DNA of 64,000 bases from Streptomyces nigra (lineage in GTDB: Bacteria > Actinomycetota > Actinomycetes > Streptomycetales > Streptomycetaceae), in NCBI RefSeq assembly GCF_003074055.1, contig NZ_CP029043.1, positions 4,642,501-4,706,500 of the forward strand, given 5' to 3'. Positions 18,257-26,939 of the stretch are shown here, piece by piece. The notes under the pieces are model-generated. The model worked only from the letters and a program-made list of their open reading frames with translations. It did no database searches and was not told the DNA's origin. The position numbers and the translations under genes were made by a program. Position 1 is the first letter of the stretch. Each line of letters begins with the position of its first letter.

Positions 18257-19837
18257 ATGGCGCGTGAGTCGGAGTCCGGACTGCCCATCGAACCGGTCTA
18301 CGGACCGGACGCGCTCCAGGGCTGGGACCCCGCCGAGAGGCTGGGCGAGCCCGGCGCCTACCCGTTCACCCGCGGCGTCTACCCGACGATGTACACCGGG
18401 CGGCCCTGGACGATGCGCCAGTACGCCGGGTTCGGCACGGCCGCCGAGTCCAACGCCCGCTACCGGCAGCTCATCGGGCACGGCACCACCGGGCTCTCCG
18501 TCGCCTTCGACCTGCCCACCCAGATGGGCCACGACTCCGACGCGCCCCTCGCGCACGGCGAGGTCGGCAAGGTCGGCGTGGCCGTCGACTCGATCGACGA
18601 CATGCGGGTGCTGTTCGACGGCATTCCGCTGGACCAGGTGTCGACGTCCATGACCATCAACGCGCCGGCGGCCCTGCTGCTGCTCCTGTACCAGCTCGTC
18701 GCCGAGGAGCAGGGCGTCGGCGCCGACCAGCTCACCGGCACGATCCAGAACGACGTGCTGAAGGAGTACATCGCACGCGGCACCTACATCTTCCCGCCGA
18801 AGCCCTCCCTGCGGCTGACCGCGGACATCTTCCGGTACTGCCGGGCCGAGATCCCGCGCTGGAACACCATCTCCATCTCCGGCTACCACATGGCCGAGGC
18901 GGGGGCGAGCCCCGTCCAGGAGATCGCCTTCACCCTCGCCGACGGCATCGAGTACGTCCGTACGGCGGTCGCCGCGGGCATGGACGTGGACGACTTCGCG
19001 CCCCGGCTGTCGTTCTTCTTCGTGGCCCGGACGACGTTCCTGGAGGAGGTCGCCAAGTTCCGCGCCGCCCGGCGGATCTGGGCCCGGGTCATGCGGGAGG
19101 AGTTCGGCGCCCGGAACCCGAAGTCCCTGATGCTGCGCTTCCACACCCAGACCGCCGGAGTCCAGCTGACGGCCCAGCAGCCCGAGGTGAACCTGGTGCG
19201 GGTCGCCGTCCAGGGCCTCGCGGCGGTGCTCGGCGGCACCCAGTCCCTGCACACCAACTCCTACGACGAGGCGATCGCCCTGCCGACGGACCGCTCCGCC
19301 CGGCTGGCCCTGCGCACCCAGCAGGTGCTCGCCTACGAGACGGACGTGCCCGCGACCGTCGACCCGTTCGCCGGGTCCTACGCCGTGGAGCGGATGACGG
19401 ACGACGTGGAGGAGGCCGCGCGGGACCTGATGCGCCGGGTCGAGGACCTCGGCGGTGCCGTCGCCGCCATCGAGCGGGGGTTCCAGAAGGACGAGATCGA
19501 GCGCAACGCCTACCGGATCGCGCAGGAGACCGACTCGGGCGAACGGGTCGTCGTCGGCGTCAACCGGTTCCGGCTCGACGAGGAGGAGCCGTACGAGCCG
19601 CTGCGGGTGGACCCGGCCATCGAGGCCCGGCAGGCCGAGCGGCTCGCACGGCTGCGCGCCGAACGCGACGGGCGGGCGGTGGAGACGGCGCTGGCCGCGC
19701 TCCGCAAGGCGGCGGCCGGCGACGACAACGTGCTGTACCCGATGAAGGAGGCGCTGCGGGCCCGCGCCACGGTGGGCGAGGTCTGCGACACCCTGCGGGA
19801 GGTGTGGGGCCGCTACGAGCCGTCCGGCACCTTCTGA
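18257..19837 (+). CDS. Methylmalonyl-CoA mutase-like large subunit without B12 domain
   Basis: 526 residues comprising only the substrate-binding TIM-barrel part of an acyl-CoA mutase; the C-terminal cobalamin-binding domain (DxHxxG) is absent. [20 protein letters not shown] keeps the Tyr, and [10 protein letters not shown] keeps the Arg, that bind the methylmalonyl carboxylate in known mutases. This argues against an isobutyryl-CoA specificity. [16 protein letters not shown] and [14 protein letters not shown] are also standard. ATG 18257. It needs a separate B12-binding partner, which is not encoded nearby. Confidence 0.88.
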   Translation: MARESESGLPIEPVYGPDALQGWDPAERLGEPGAYPFTRGVYPTMYTGRPWTMRQYAGFGTAAESNARYRQLIGHGTTGLSVAFDLPTQMGHDSDAPLAHGEVGKVGVAVDSIDDMRVLFDGIPLDQVSTSMTINAPAALLLLLYQLVAEEQGVGADQLTGTIQNDVLKEYIARGTYIFPPKPSLRLTADIFRYCRAEIPRWNTISISGYHMAEAGASPVQEIAFTLADGIEYVRTAVAAGMDVDDFAPRLSFFFVARTTFLEEVAKFRAARRIWARVMREEFGARNPKSLMLRFHTQTAGVQLTAQQPEVNLVRVAVQGLAAVLGGTQSLHTNSYDEAIALPTDRSARLALRTQQVLAYETDVPATVDPFAGSYAVERMTDDVEEAARDLMRRVEDLGGAVAAIERGFQKDEIERNAYRIAQETDSGERVVVGVNRFRLDEEEPYEPLRVDPAIEARQAERLARLRAERDGRAVETALAALRKAAAGDDNVLYPMKEALRARATVGEVCDTLREVWGRYEPSGTF

Positions 19838-19900
19838 GCACGGCCGCCGGACGCCGGTGTCCCACCCTGCGGAACACCGGGTGCACGCGCCGGGACACGT

Positions 19901-20566
19901 GTGACACTCCTGTCCATGTTCGGCGTCATCGATCTCCCGACCTATCTGGCAGGTCTGGTCCTCATCATCCTGCTGCCCGGTCCCAACTCGCTCTACGTCC
20001 TCTCGGTGGCCGCCCGGCGCGGCGTCCGCGCCGGGTACACCGCCGCGGCCGGCGTCTGGTGCGGGGACGCCGTGCTGATGACCCTGTCCGCGGCCGGGGT
20101 CGCCTCGCTGCTCCAGGCGAACGCCCTGCTGTTCGGGATCGTGAAGTACGCCGGCGCGGGCTATCTGACCTGGCTCGCGATCGGCATGCTGCGGGCCGCC
20201 TGGGCCATGTGGCGCACCCGCCGGGAGACGGTCGCCGCGGCCACCGGGGAGGCCCCGGCCGGCGAGGAGCGGCCCTTCCGCCGCGCCCTGGTCGTCAGCC
20301 TGGTCAACCCCAAGGCGATCCTGTTCTTCGTCGCCTTCTTCGTGCAGTTCGTCGACCCGGCCTACGCCCACCCGGCCGTCTCCTTCGTGGTGCTCGGCAC
20401 CCTCGCGCAGCTGGCCAGCGTCCTCTACCTCAGCGCCCTGATCTTCAGCGGCACCCGGCTGGCCGCCGCGTTCCGCCGCCGCAGGCGTCTGTCGGCCGGG
20501 GCGACCTCGGCGGCGGGTGCGCTGTTCCTCGGGTTCGCGGTGAAGCTGTCGCTGGCCGGCGCGTAG
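19901..20566 (+). CDS. LysE/RhtB-family amino acid exporter
   Basis: 221 residues, six hydrophobic segments. The N-terminal signature IILLPGPNSLYVLSVAARRG and the mid-protein SLVNPKAILFFVAFFVQF are characteristic of the LysE/LeuE superfamily, proton-driven exporters of amino acids such as leucine. The GTG at 19901 is used; an ATG five codons later is possible. It stands alone, 63 bases after the mutase gene. The substrate cannot be told from sequence. Confidence 0.85.
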   Translation: MTLLSMFGVIDLPTYLAGLVLIILLPGPNSLYVLSVAARRGVRAGYTAAAGVWCGDAVLMTLSAAGVASLLQANALLFGIVKYAGAGYLTWLAIGMLRAAWAMWRTRRETVAAATGEAPAGEERPFRRALVVSLVNPKAILFFVAFFVQFVDPAYAHPAVSFVVLGTLAQLASVLYLSALIFSGTRLAAAFRRRRRLSAGATSAAGALFLGFAVKLSLAGA

Positions 20567-20567
20567 G

Positions 20568-20678
20568 TCAGACCAGGCGGAGTTCCCCCGCGTACTGCGC
20601 CAGTCCCTCCGCGGTCGTCCCCGCCCAGCCGACACAACCGTCGGGGCGGACCAGGAAGACTCCGGTGCCGTAGGTCGC
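20568..20678 (-). pseudogene. C-terminal remnant of an FAD monooxygenase
   Basis: Minus-strand translation ending at the stop 20568-20570 reads TYGTGVFLVRPDGCVGWAG and then about 15 more residues. That is the typical C-terminal end of PheA/TfdB-type flavin monooxygenases (VLVRPDGxVxWRG). Upstream of about 20678 the similarity stops, and the next gene (acyltransferase) ends at 20721. So only some 36 codons of a once full-length gene (normally about 500 residues) remain, at the edge of the glycopolymer cluster. Confidence 0.55.
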
Positions 20679-20720
20679 GTGGTGGCGAGGCCCGCTACGG
20701 CATCCGCTGGGCGCTGCCCG

Positions 20721-21833
20721 TCACCGTGGGCGGGAGGACAGCGCCCGCCGCAGCAGCGGGGTCGCCCACTCCTCGACGTACCGGTTGAAGAGCCGGGCGA
20801 GGAACAGCATCGCGGCGACCGTGAGCAGGGCGGTGGCCGCGGACGGCAGACCGAGCCCCTGGTGCAGCGCCTCGATGACGACCCAGCCCAGATGCTCGTG
20901 CACCAGGTAGAAGGGGTACGTCAGCGCGCCGGCGACGGTCAGCCAGCGCCGGTCGGCCCACCGCAGCCACCCCAGCGCGATCGCGGCCACGGCCGCAAAG
21001 CCGCAGGTGACGACCAGGATGATGCCGAGCGAACCGCGGTACGAGAAGGCGTCGACGTCCGGCGCGTGCCACAGCCGGGTCACCGCCTGGTGCTGGCCGA
21101 GCAGCCAGCTCACCGCCACGACACCCCACGCGTAGGCGTCCCGCCGGTCGCGGTGCACCAGGTACAGGCCGACCCCGCCGATGAAGAAGGGCGCGTACTC
21201 GGGCATCAGCACGAGGTCGAGGAGCGGTTCCCGGGCGGCCTGCGCGAGTGCGGCGGCCAGCGTCCAGGCGGCGCAGAACAGGATGATCCGCCGCCGGGTC
21301 GCGCCGGGCAGCACGACGCACAGCGCGAACAGCGCGTAGAAGCGGATCTCCGCCCACAGCGTCCAGCACACCCCCAACACCCGGTCGGCGCCCAGCGGCT
21401 GCTGGAGCATCGTCAGGTTCACCAGTGCGTCGCTGGGCGAGACCGCCCGGTACGCGACGACGGGCAGCGCGAACACGGCCGTCACCAGGACGACCGCCGC
21501 CCAGTACGCCGGCAGCAGCCGGGCCGCGCGGGACGCGAAGAACGACGTCAGGGTGCGGCCCCAGCCGCTCATGCAGATCACGAAGCCGCTGATCACGAAG
21601 AACACCTGCACACCCAGGCAGCCGTACGCGAACCAGCTGTGCAGCGTGGGGAACTGCAGGCTCGGCGAGCTGCCCCAGGCGTGGGCTACCTCGCCGTCGC
21701 GGCCGCCGTAGTGGTACGCCGCCACCATCAGCGCGGCGACGAGCCGCAGTCCGTCCAGGGCGCGCAGCCGGCTTTGGCCCGGGCGGCTGACCGGGCGGGC
21801 CGGAGCCTTCGCCGCGATGGGCGCGTCGATCAC
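20721..21833 (-). CDS. Acyltransferase-3 family membrane protein
   Basis: 370 residues with about ten transmembrane helices. The first part has LRALDGLRLVAALMVAAYHY, the conserved R-x-L-D-G-L-R and active-site His region of acyltransferase family 3 (OafA/NodX-like), and FFVISGFVI. It should O-acylate a sugar on the cell-wall polymer. Its start overlaps the stop of the upstream polysialyltransferase-like gene by four bases, so it is the last gene of a three-gene minus-strand operon. Confidence 0.88.
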   Translation of the reverse strand: MIDAPIAAKAPARPVSRPGQSRLRALDGLRLVAALMVAAYHYGGRDGEVAHAWGSSPSLQFPTLHSWFAYGCLGVQVFFVISGFVICMSGWGRTLTSFFASRAARLLPAYWAAVVLVTAVFALPVVAYRAVSPSDALVNLTMLQQPLGADRVLGVCWTLWAEIRFYALFALCVVLPGATRRRIILFCAAWTLAAALAQAAREPLLDLVLMPEYAPFFIGGVGLYLVHRDRRDAYAWGVVAVSWLLGQHQAVTRLWHAPDVDAFSYRGSLGIILVVTCGFAAVAAIALGWLRWADRRWLTVAGALTYPFYLVHEHLGWVVIEALHQGLGLPSAATALLTVAAMLFLARLFNRYVEEWATPLLRRALSSRPR

Positions 21834-23173
21834 GCGGAGCCCCCGCGGGCCGACCGGCGTATGTCCCGGGCGCGGCGGGCCACGCGGCGTACGGTGGCGT
21901 TGCGCGGGAGGAAGGACAGCTGCGCGGGCAGCCCGCCCGGCAGCCCCAGCGAGGTCAGCCGCCGGCGCTTGAAGTAACGCAGCGTGCCGTCGTCCTGATG
22001 CGCCGCCAGATAGCGTTCCGTCTCCGCGCGCAGCCCCGGCAGGATCTTCGGCTGCATCGCGAAACCGACCGCGCGCACCAGCGCGCCCAGCGCCTCGACG
22101 TCCCTGCCCGGACGCCGCTCCGCCACCGCCCCCGGGTCCTCCAGCGCGGGCAGCAGCGCGTCCACGATCGTCACGGGCACCCGATTGCTGTTCTCGTACG
22201 GCGTCAGCCGCTCCAGCAGCAGGTCCGTGCCCACCCGGGCGACCGGCAGACCGTACAGCGCGGACGCCGTCAGCAGCGCCGTGGAGAAGCAGCCGGCCAC
22301 CAGCGCCGGACGCGTCCGCTGGAACAGCACCTCGGCGAGCACGGGTGTGTCACAGACGACGAGTTCGGCGCCGAGCCGCCCCGCCTCCTCCTCCAGACTG
22401 CGCGTGAACCGCGCGGGCGCCGACGGATGCGGCTTGAACACCACCCGCTCATGGCCGAGCGCCACCACACCCCTCAGCATCCGCAGATGCAGGGCGTCCT
22501 CCTCGTCGGGGGAGAGGATGCCGAGCGCGGACAGATACTGGCCGAGCAGCAGCGCGGGCTCCTCGACGTCCGGCAGGCCCTCGGCCCCGTCCGCGAGGGA
22601 GGCCAGCACCTTGGTGAGCGCCGGCGCCGGCACGACCTCCGCCGGTACGCCGAACTCGGTGAGCAGCAGCGGGGCGAGCCCCGGGACCAGGTCGACGTGC
22701 AGCACCCGGTCCACCCGGGTGCCGACCAGCGGGTCGATCTTGTTGCGGGTCGGGCCGTAGCTCATCAGGCCGTCCGCGTAGACGGTGACGGGGGCGCCGG
22801 TGAAGATCCGGGCGAGCGTCAGCGACGGGTCGACCTGGATCGACTCGACGGCCAGCTCGACATCGTCGTCGCCCAGGCGCCACTCGTGCCGCAGGAACCG
22901 CTCCCACAACGGCAGATCGTCGGGCCGGGGCGACCACCCGCCGGGGTGGAAAGGGAAGAACGTCTCGTTGTACGACACCACGTCGTCGAACCGGTCGCGC
23001 AGCCGCGCGAACCCCGGCATGGAGTCCAGACCCGGAGTGGTCTCGGGGGTCGCCGCGTTGTTGCAGACCAGCAGGACGCGACGGCCGGTGGAGTCGAAGC
23101 AGCCCGCGTCCAGGGCGGCGGCCAGCGTGGCGGCGCCGTACAGCGTGGACGCCTGGAAGATCCGGGTGGTCAC
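21830..23173 (-). CDS. GT38-like polysialyltransferase-family protein
   Basis: 447 residues. It shows the three motif regions of bacterial sialyl/polysialyltransferases: an acidic-Gly motif within YADGLMSYGPTRNKID, the His-Pro motif VFKPHPS, and a Ser/Thr motif in GCFSTALLTAS. No signal peptide; probably a cytoplasmic or peripheral enzyme using a CMP-activated nonulosonate. The GTG start overlaps the stop of the GT2 gene by four bases. With the synthase and CMP-transferase genes across the divergent promoter, it is a good candidate for the polymerase or primer transferase of a Kdn-type wall polymer. Confidence 0.8.
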   Translation of the reverse strand: MTTRIFQASTLYGAATLAAALDAGCFDSTGRRVLLVCNNAATPETTPGLDSMPGFARLRDRFDDVVSYNETFFPFHPGGWSPRPDDLPLWERFLRHEWRLGDDDVELAVESIQVDPSLTLARIFTGAPVTVYADGLMSYGPTRNKIDPLVGTRVDRVLHVDLVPGLAPLLLTEFGVPAEVVPAPALTKVLASLADGAEGLPDVEEPALLLGQYLSALGILSPDEEDALHLRMLRGVVALGHERVVFKPHPSAPARFTRSLEEEAGRLGAELVVCDTPVLAEVLFQRTRPALVAGCFSTALLTASALYGLPVARVGTDLLLERLTPYENSNRVPVTIVDALLPALEDPGAVAERRPGRDVEALGALVRAVGFAMQPKILPGLRAETERYLAAHQDDGTLRYFKRRRLTSLGLPGGLPAQLSFLPRNATVRRVARRARDIRRSARGGSA

Positions 23174-24147
23174 GCGGCGGCCCCCACGACGGCGGGACGG
23201 CGCCGCAGCCGCCGCAGCCGGGTGGCGCGCCGCACGTCCATCGAGTCCAGCGCCTCCTCCAGCACATCCTGCGGCATTCGGCGCAGCGCCGCGGCACTCA
23301 TCGATTTAAGTTTCCTCGCCACCGCCGGTTCGAACCTTTCGATGGACGTCAGGTGATGGGAAATGATCGCGCAATACGTGCGCACGGCTTTCGGCAGCAG
23401 AACATCCGCGGCGGAATCCTGTGCCGTTTCCGACACGACCTGGTCGAATGCGCGGATGAAATCCAGCTGCCGTACGTCCCCGATCTGCGTCAGCGACGAG
23501 GCGACCCCGCGCCGGTAGAAGACACCGAGCAGTCCGACCGCGGCGAAGGACTCCGCCTCGCGGTGCAGCCGCCAGATCCAGGGCCGGTCCTCCGCGGTGC
23601 GCAGCCCGTCGGTGAAGTGCAGCAGCCCCCGCTCGGCGAGCCGGCGGTGGTAGACGCCCGCCCAGGCGTACGCGTAGTCGACGGACGTGGAGCGGTCGGC
23701 CGGCAGGATCGCGTCCCGCGGACGCAGCACGACACCCCGGCGGCCGTGCGGCACCCGGTGCACCGTCCGCGCCCGCCCCGTGCACTGGACATGGTCCGTG
23801 CGCACGAAATCGCAGCCCAGCCCCTCGATGGCGGCGACCAGCCGGGCGTAGTAGCCGGGCGCCAGCCAGTCGTCGCCGTCCAGGAACGTCAGATACTCGC
23901 CGCGCGCCCGGTCGATCCCGGTGTTGCGCGCGGTCGCCAGCCCCCCGTTGCGCTCGTGCCGCACGAGCACGGCACCCGGCAGCTCGCGCTCGGCGCGCGC
24001 GAGGATCTCCGGGGTCCCGTCGCGCGAACAGTCGTCGACGAGGATGAACTCGAAGTCGTCGCGTGCGTTCGCACGAAGACTCCTGAGGGTGTCGGGCGCG
24101 TATTGCCGCACGTTGAAGAACGGCACGATGACGGAGAGCTTGACCAC
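23170..24147 (-). CDS. Family 2 glycosyltransferase
   Basis: 325 residues. The GT-A domain opens with LSVIVPFFNVRQYAPDTLRS, then ILVDDCSRDGT and the metal-binding FLDGDDW, all GT2 hallmarks. The C-terminal ~120 residues are helical and basic. First gene of the three-gene minus-strand arm. The stretch coding for residues about 225-290 (23280-23470) is visibly lower in G+C than its surroundings. It probably adds a neutral sugar to the polymer or its linkage unit. Confidence 0.88.
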   Translation of the reverse strand: MVKLSVIVPFFNVRQYAPDTLRSLRANARDDFEFILVDDCSRDGTPEILARAERELPGAVLVRHERNGGLATARNTGIDRARGEYLTFLDGDDWLAPGYYARLVAAIEGLGCDFVRTDHVQCTGRARTVHRVPHGRRGVVLRPRDAILPADRSTSVDYAYAWAGVYHRRLAERGLLHFTDGLRTAEDRPWIWRLHREAESFAAVGLLGVFYRRGVASSLTQIGDVRQLDFIRAFDQVVSETAQDSAADVLLPKAVRTYCAIISHHLTSIERFEPAVARKLKSMSAAALRRMPQDVLEEALDSMDVRRATRLRRLRRRPAVVGAAA

Positions 24148-24205
24148 GGAAAAGACCGTAGGGGGCGGCCCGGCATTCGTCTTGACGCCTCAATTGATTT
24201 CAGGT

Positions 24206-24272
24206 GAACGGCGAGTGGAGAAGCCGTGAACCGGGTTTTCCCTCCCCCCTGAGGCGGCCGGATTCGCCGTTC
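24206..24272. promoter_or_regulatory. Inverted repeat in the divergent cluster promoter
   Basis: GAACGGCGA (24206-24214) and its exact complement TCGCCGTTC (24264-24272) lie in the 198-base gap between the two divergent arms of the glycopolymer cluster. They are 49 bases apart, in unusually AT-richer DNA. It could be a binding site for a shared regulator; no protein is known to me for this sequence. Confidence 0.4.
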
Positions 24273-24332
24273 GTCGGTGCGCTGTTCACCGTTTGTTGTG
24301 TTCGGGTTGGGCGGCCGTCCCGAATGCGTTCC

Positions 24333-24338
24333 TAGCGT
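24333..24338 (+). promoter_or_regulatory. -10 hexamer of a probable leaderless promoter
   Basis: TAGCGT (TANNNT form) lies seven bases before the GTG at 24346, the spacing expected when transcription begins at the start codon. No ribosome-binding site precedes that GTG. Confidence 0.5.
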
Positions 24339-24345
24339 CATCGAC

Positions 24346-25641
24346 GTGCCAGCGAGAACGACGAAGACCCGGCGAGTGGCCGTCCTCGCGGATTCCGACA
24401 CCCGGTGGAAATGGGGTGCGCTCACCGCGCGCCGTATCGCCCCCGAGGACACGGACGTCCGCCTGGACGGATACCTCCTGCGCGGCCGGGCCACCCCCAC
24501 ACCACGCCAGCTCCAGGAGGTCGGCGTCCCCGCCGACTCCCTGCGCGAGGTGACCACGGCCGAGTTCCTGGACACCATGGCCCGGCAGCCGTACGACGTC
24601 GTCGTCCTCGCGCTGGTCGGCGGCGGGGTGCAGGCCGTGCTGCACGGGCTCAAGCGCGTGTGGGAGGACCGCGAGAGGCGCCCCGTCGTGGTCACCGGCT
24701 ATGTCGGCGTCGTCTACGAGAAGCTCGCCGACGGCCTGCTGCTGCGGCACGGCGCGGACCTCGTCCTCGCCAACTCCCGGCAGGACGCCGAGCGGTTCCG
24801 GGCCGTGTACGAGGGGGTCGGTGCCGATGCCTCGGCGGTGACCGAGGTGGCACTGCCGTTCCTGGGCGGTGATCCCTACACGGGGGAGCACGATCCGTAC
24901 ACGGTGGTGTTCGCGGCCCAGCCGTCCGTGCCGGAGAACCGCCGGGACCGCACGTATCTGCTGGAGCGCCTGGTCCGGCACGCCCGGCTGCACCCCGAGC
25001 GGGAGGTCCTGCTCAAGCTGCGCTCCAGGCCGGGCGAACACACCACGCACATCGAGGAACTGCCGTACCAGAAGCTCGCCGGGAAGCTGGCCGCGCCGGA
25101 CAACTTCCAGCTGGTGTACGGGCACATGGGCGAGGTGCTGGACCGCGCCGACCTGTTGGTCACGGTCAGCTCCACGGCCGCGCTGGAGTCCCTGCACCGC
25201 CGTATCCCCACCGCGGTCCTCACCGACCTCGGGGTGCGTGAGGCGCTCGGCAACCACCACTTCATCGGCTCCGGCTGCCTGGCCTCCTGGGACCAGCTGG
25301 ACGCCGGACACCGGCCGGCTCCGGACGACGAGTGGGTGGCCCGGCAGGGCGTGGCCACGGACGGCGCGTTCGACGCGGCCCGCGAACGGATCGCCGAGCT
25401 CCTCGCCCTGCCGCTCCCGCCCCTGACCCCGTACTACACCCCCGCCACGGCCCAGGGTTACCTCCCCGCCGTCCTCGCCCGCCACCACCTCACCCCCGAC
25501 GGCTCACCGCTGCCCGGAGCGCCCGCCACCGCCGGAGCGCCCGGCCCCGTCCGGCAGATCGTGCGCCGGGCCGCGCGCGGCGCCTACCGGCACGGCGTCC
25601 AGCGCGTCGCCCCCGTGATCCGGCGGATGGGCGAGCTGTGA
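24346..25641 (+). CDS. DUF6716-like putative glycosyltransferase of the glycopolymer cluster
   Basis: 431 residues from GTG 24346. A GT-B-like outline: an N-terminal Rossmann-type half (RRVAVLADSDTRWKWG, then VVVTGYVGVVYEKLADG) and a C-terminal half with VFAAQPSVPENRRDR, LKLRSRPGEH and VSSTAALESL. The last resembles the Ser/Ser-Thr motif of sialyltransferase-like enzymes. Family known to me only as a domain of unknown function in streptomycete wall-polymer clusters. First gene of the plus-strand arm, 35 bases before the CMP-sugar synthetase gene. Confidence 0.7.
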   Translation: MPARTTKTRRVAVLADSDTRWKWGALTARRIAPEDTDVRLDGYLLRGRATPTPRQLQEVGVPADSLREVTTAEFLDTMARQPYDVVVLALVGGGVQAVLHGLKRVWEDRERRPVVVTGYVGVVYEKLADGLLLRHGADLVLANSRQDAERFRAVYEGVGADASAVTEVALPFLGGDPYTGEHDPYTVVFAAQPSVPENRRDRTYLLERLVRHARLHPEREVLLKLRSRPGEHTTHIEELPYQKLAGKLAAPDNFQLVYGHMGEVLDRADLLVTVSSTAALESLHRRIPTAVLTDLGVREALGNHHFIGSGCLASWDQLDAGHRPAPDDEWVARQGVATDGAFDAARERIAELLALPLPPLTPYYTPATAQGYLPAVLARHHLTPDGSPLPGAPATAGAPGPVRQIVRRAARGAYRHGVQRVAPVIRRMGEL

Positions 25642-25676
25642 CCGCCCAAGGACGCCCCCATCGACAAGGAGAAACC

Positions 25677-26918
25677 ATGTCCGACCCGGCCACGGGCCAC
25701 GGCACCTCGACCCGCCGGGTGCTCGCCGTGATCCCCGCACGCGGCGGCTCCAAGGGCGTGCCCGCGAAGAACCTCGCCCCGGTCGGCGGAGTCCCGCTGG
25801 TGGCCCGCGCGGTGCGCGCCTGCCGGGCGAGCCGGCTGGTGACCGACGTCGTCGTCTCCACCGACGACCGGGCCATCGCCGAAGCCGCCCGGCAGGCCGG
25901 CGCCGAGGTCGTACTGCGGCCCGCCGCCATCGCCGGGGACACCGCCACCTCCGAGGCGGCGGTCCTGCACGCCCTCGACACCCATGAGGCGCTGCACGGC
26001 GCGCCCGTCGACGTGGTCCTGCTCGTGCAGTGCACCAGCCCGTTCCTGGTTCGCGACGACATCGAGAAGGTCGCCGCCGCGGTCGCCGAGAACGGCGCCG
26101 ACACCGCCGTCACCGTGGCACCCTTCCACGGCTTCGTGTGGCGCGAGACAGCGACCGGCGAGACCGGCGAGTCCACCGGGGGCGGCGGCCACGGCGTCAA
26201 CCACGACCCGTCCCACCGCCCGCGCCGCCAGGACCGCCCCGAGGACTTCCTGGAGACCGGCGCCGCCTACGCCATGGACGCGGCCGGCTTCCGCAAGCAC
26301 GGTCACCGGTTCTTCGGCCGCACCGAACTCGTGCGGACCGACCCCGCCCGCGTCCTGGAGATCGACGACCCGCACGACCTGGCCCGCGCCCGCGCACTGG
26401 CCCCCCTCCTCGACGGCCCTGGTGCGCTGCCGACCGCCGCCGACATCGACGCGGTGGTCCTGGACTTCGACGGCACCCAGACCGACGACCGGGTGCTGAT
26501 CGACTCCGACGGACGGGAGTTCGTCGCCGTGCACCGCGGCGACGGCCTCGGCATCGCGGCCCTCCGCCGAAGCGGACTGAAGCTGCTGATCCTGTCCACG
26601 GAACAGAACCCGGTCGTCGCCGCCCGCGCCCGCAAGCTGCGGATCCCCGTGCTGCACGGCGTCGACCGCAAGGACCTCGCCCTCAAGCAGTGGTGCGAGG
26701 AACAGGGCATCGCGCCCGAGCGCGTGCTCTACGTCGGCAACGACGTCAACGACCTCCCGTGCTTCGCCCTCGCCGGCTGGCCCGTGGCGGTCGCGAGCGC
26801 CCACGACGTCGTCCGCGGCGCCGCGCGCGCGGTCACCACCGCCCCCGGTGGCGACGGCGCTGTCCGGGAGATCGCCGGCTGGATCCTCGGCCCCTCCCTC
26901 GACTCCCTCCCCAAGTAA
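25677..26918 (+). CDS. CMP-nonulosonate synthetase fused to HAD phosphatase
   Basis: 413 residues. N-terminal cytidylyltransferase (about 10-235): IPARGGSKGVPAKNL is the CTP-binding signature of NeuA/CMAS enzymes, followed by VVVSTDDRAIAE and QCTSPF. C-terminal HAD phosphatase (about 255-400): LDFDGTQTDD (motif I), LSTEQNP (II), the catalytic Lys in GVDRKDLALK (III), GNDVND (IV). The fusion suggests one protein removes the 9-phosphate of Kdn-9-P or a related acid and activates the sugar with CTP. AAGGAG six bases before the ATG. Confidence 0.88.
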   Translation: MSDPATGHGTSTRRVLAVIPARGGSKGVPAKNLAPVGGVPLVARAVRACRASRLVTDVVVSTDDRAIAEAARQAGAEVVLRPAAIAGDTATSEAAVLHALDTHEALHGAPVDVVLLVQCTSPFLVRDDIEKVAAAVAENGADTAVTVAPFHGFVWRETATGETGESTGGGGHGVNHDPSHRPRRQDRPEDFLETGAAYAMDAAGFRKHGHRFFGRTELVRTDPARVLEIDDPHDLARARALAPLLDGPGALPTAADIDAVVLDFDGTQTDDRVLIDSDGREFVAVHRGDGLGIAALRRSGLKLLILSTEQNPVVAARARKLRIPVLHGVDRKDLALKQWCEEQGIAPERVLYVGNDVNDLPCFALAGWPVAVASAHDVVRGAARAVTTAPGGDGAVREIAGWILGPSLDSLPK

Positions 26919-26939
26919 GCCCAAGTGAGGAATCCTCTG

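Noticed and set aside
17921-20635. Minus-strand open frame of about 900 codons opposite the acyl-CoA mutase
   Set aside because: Antisense shadow; the mutase on the plus strand has all family motifs.
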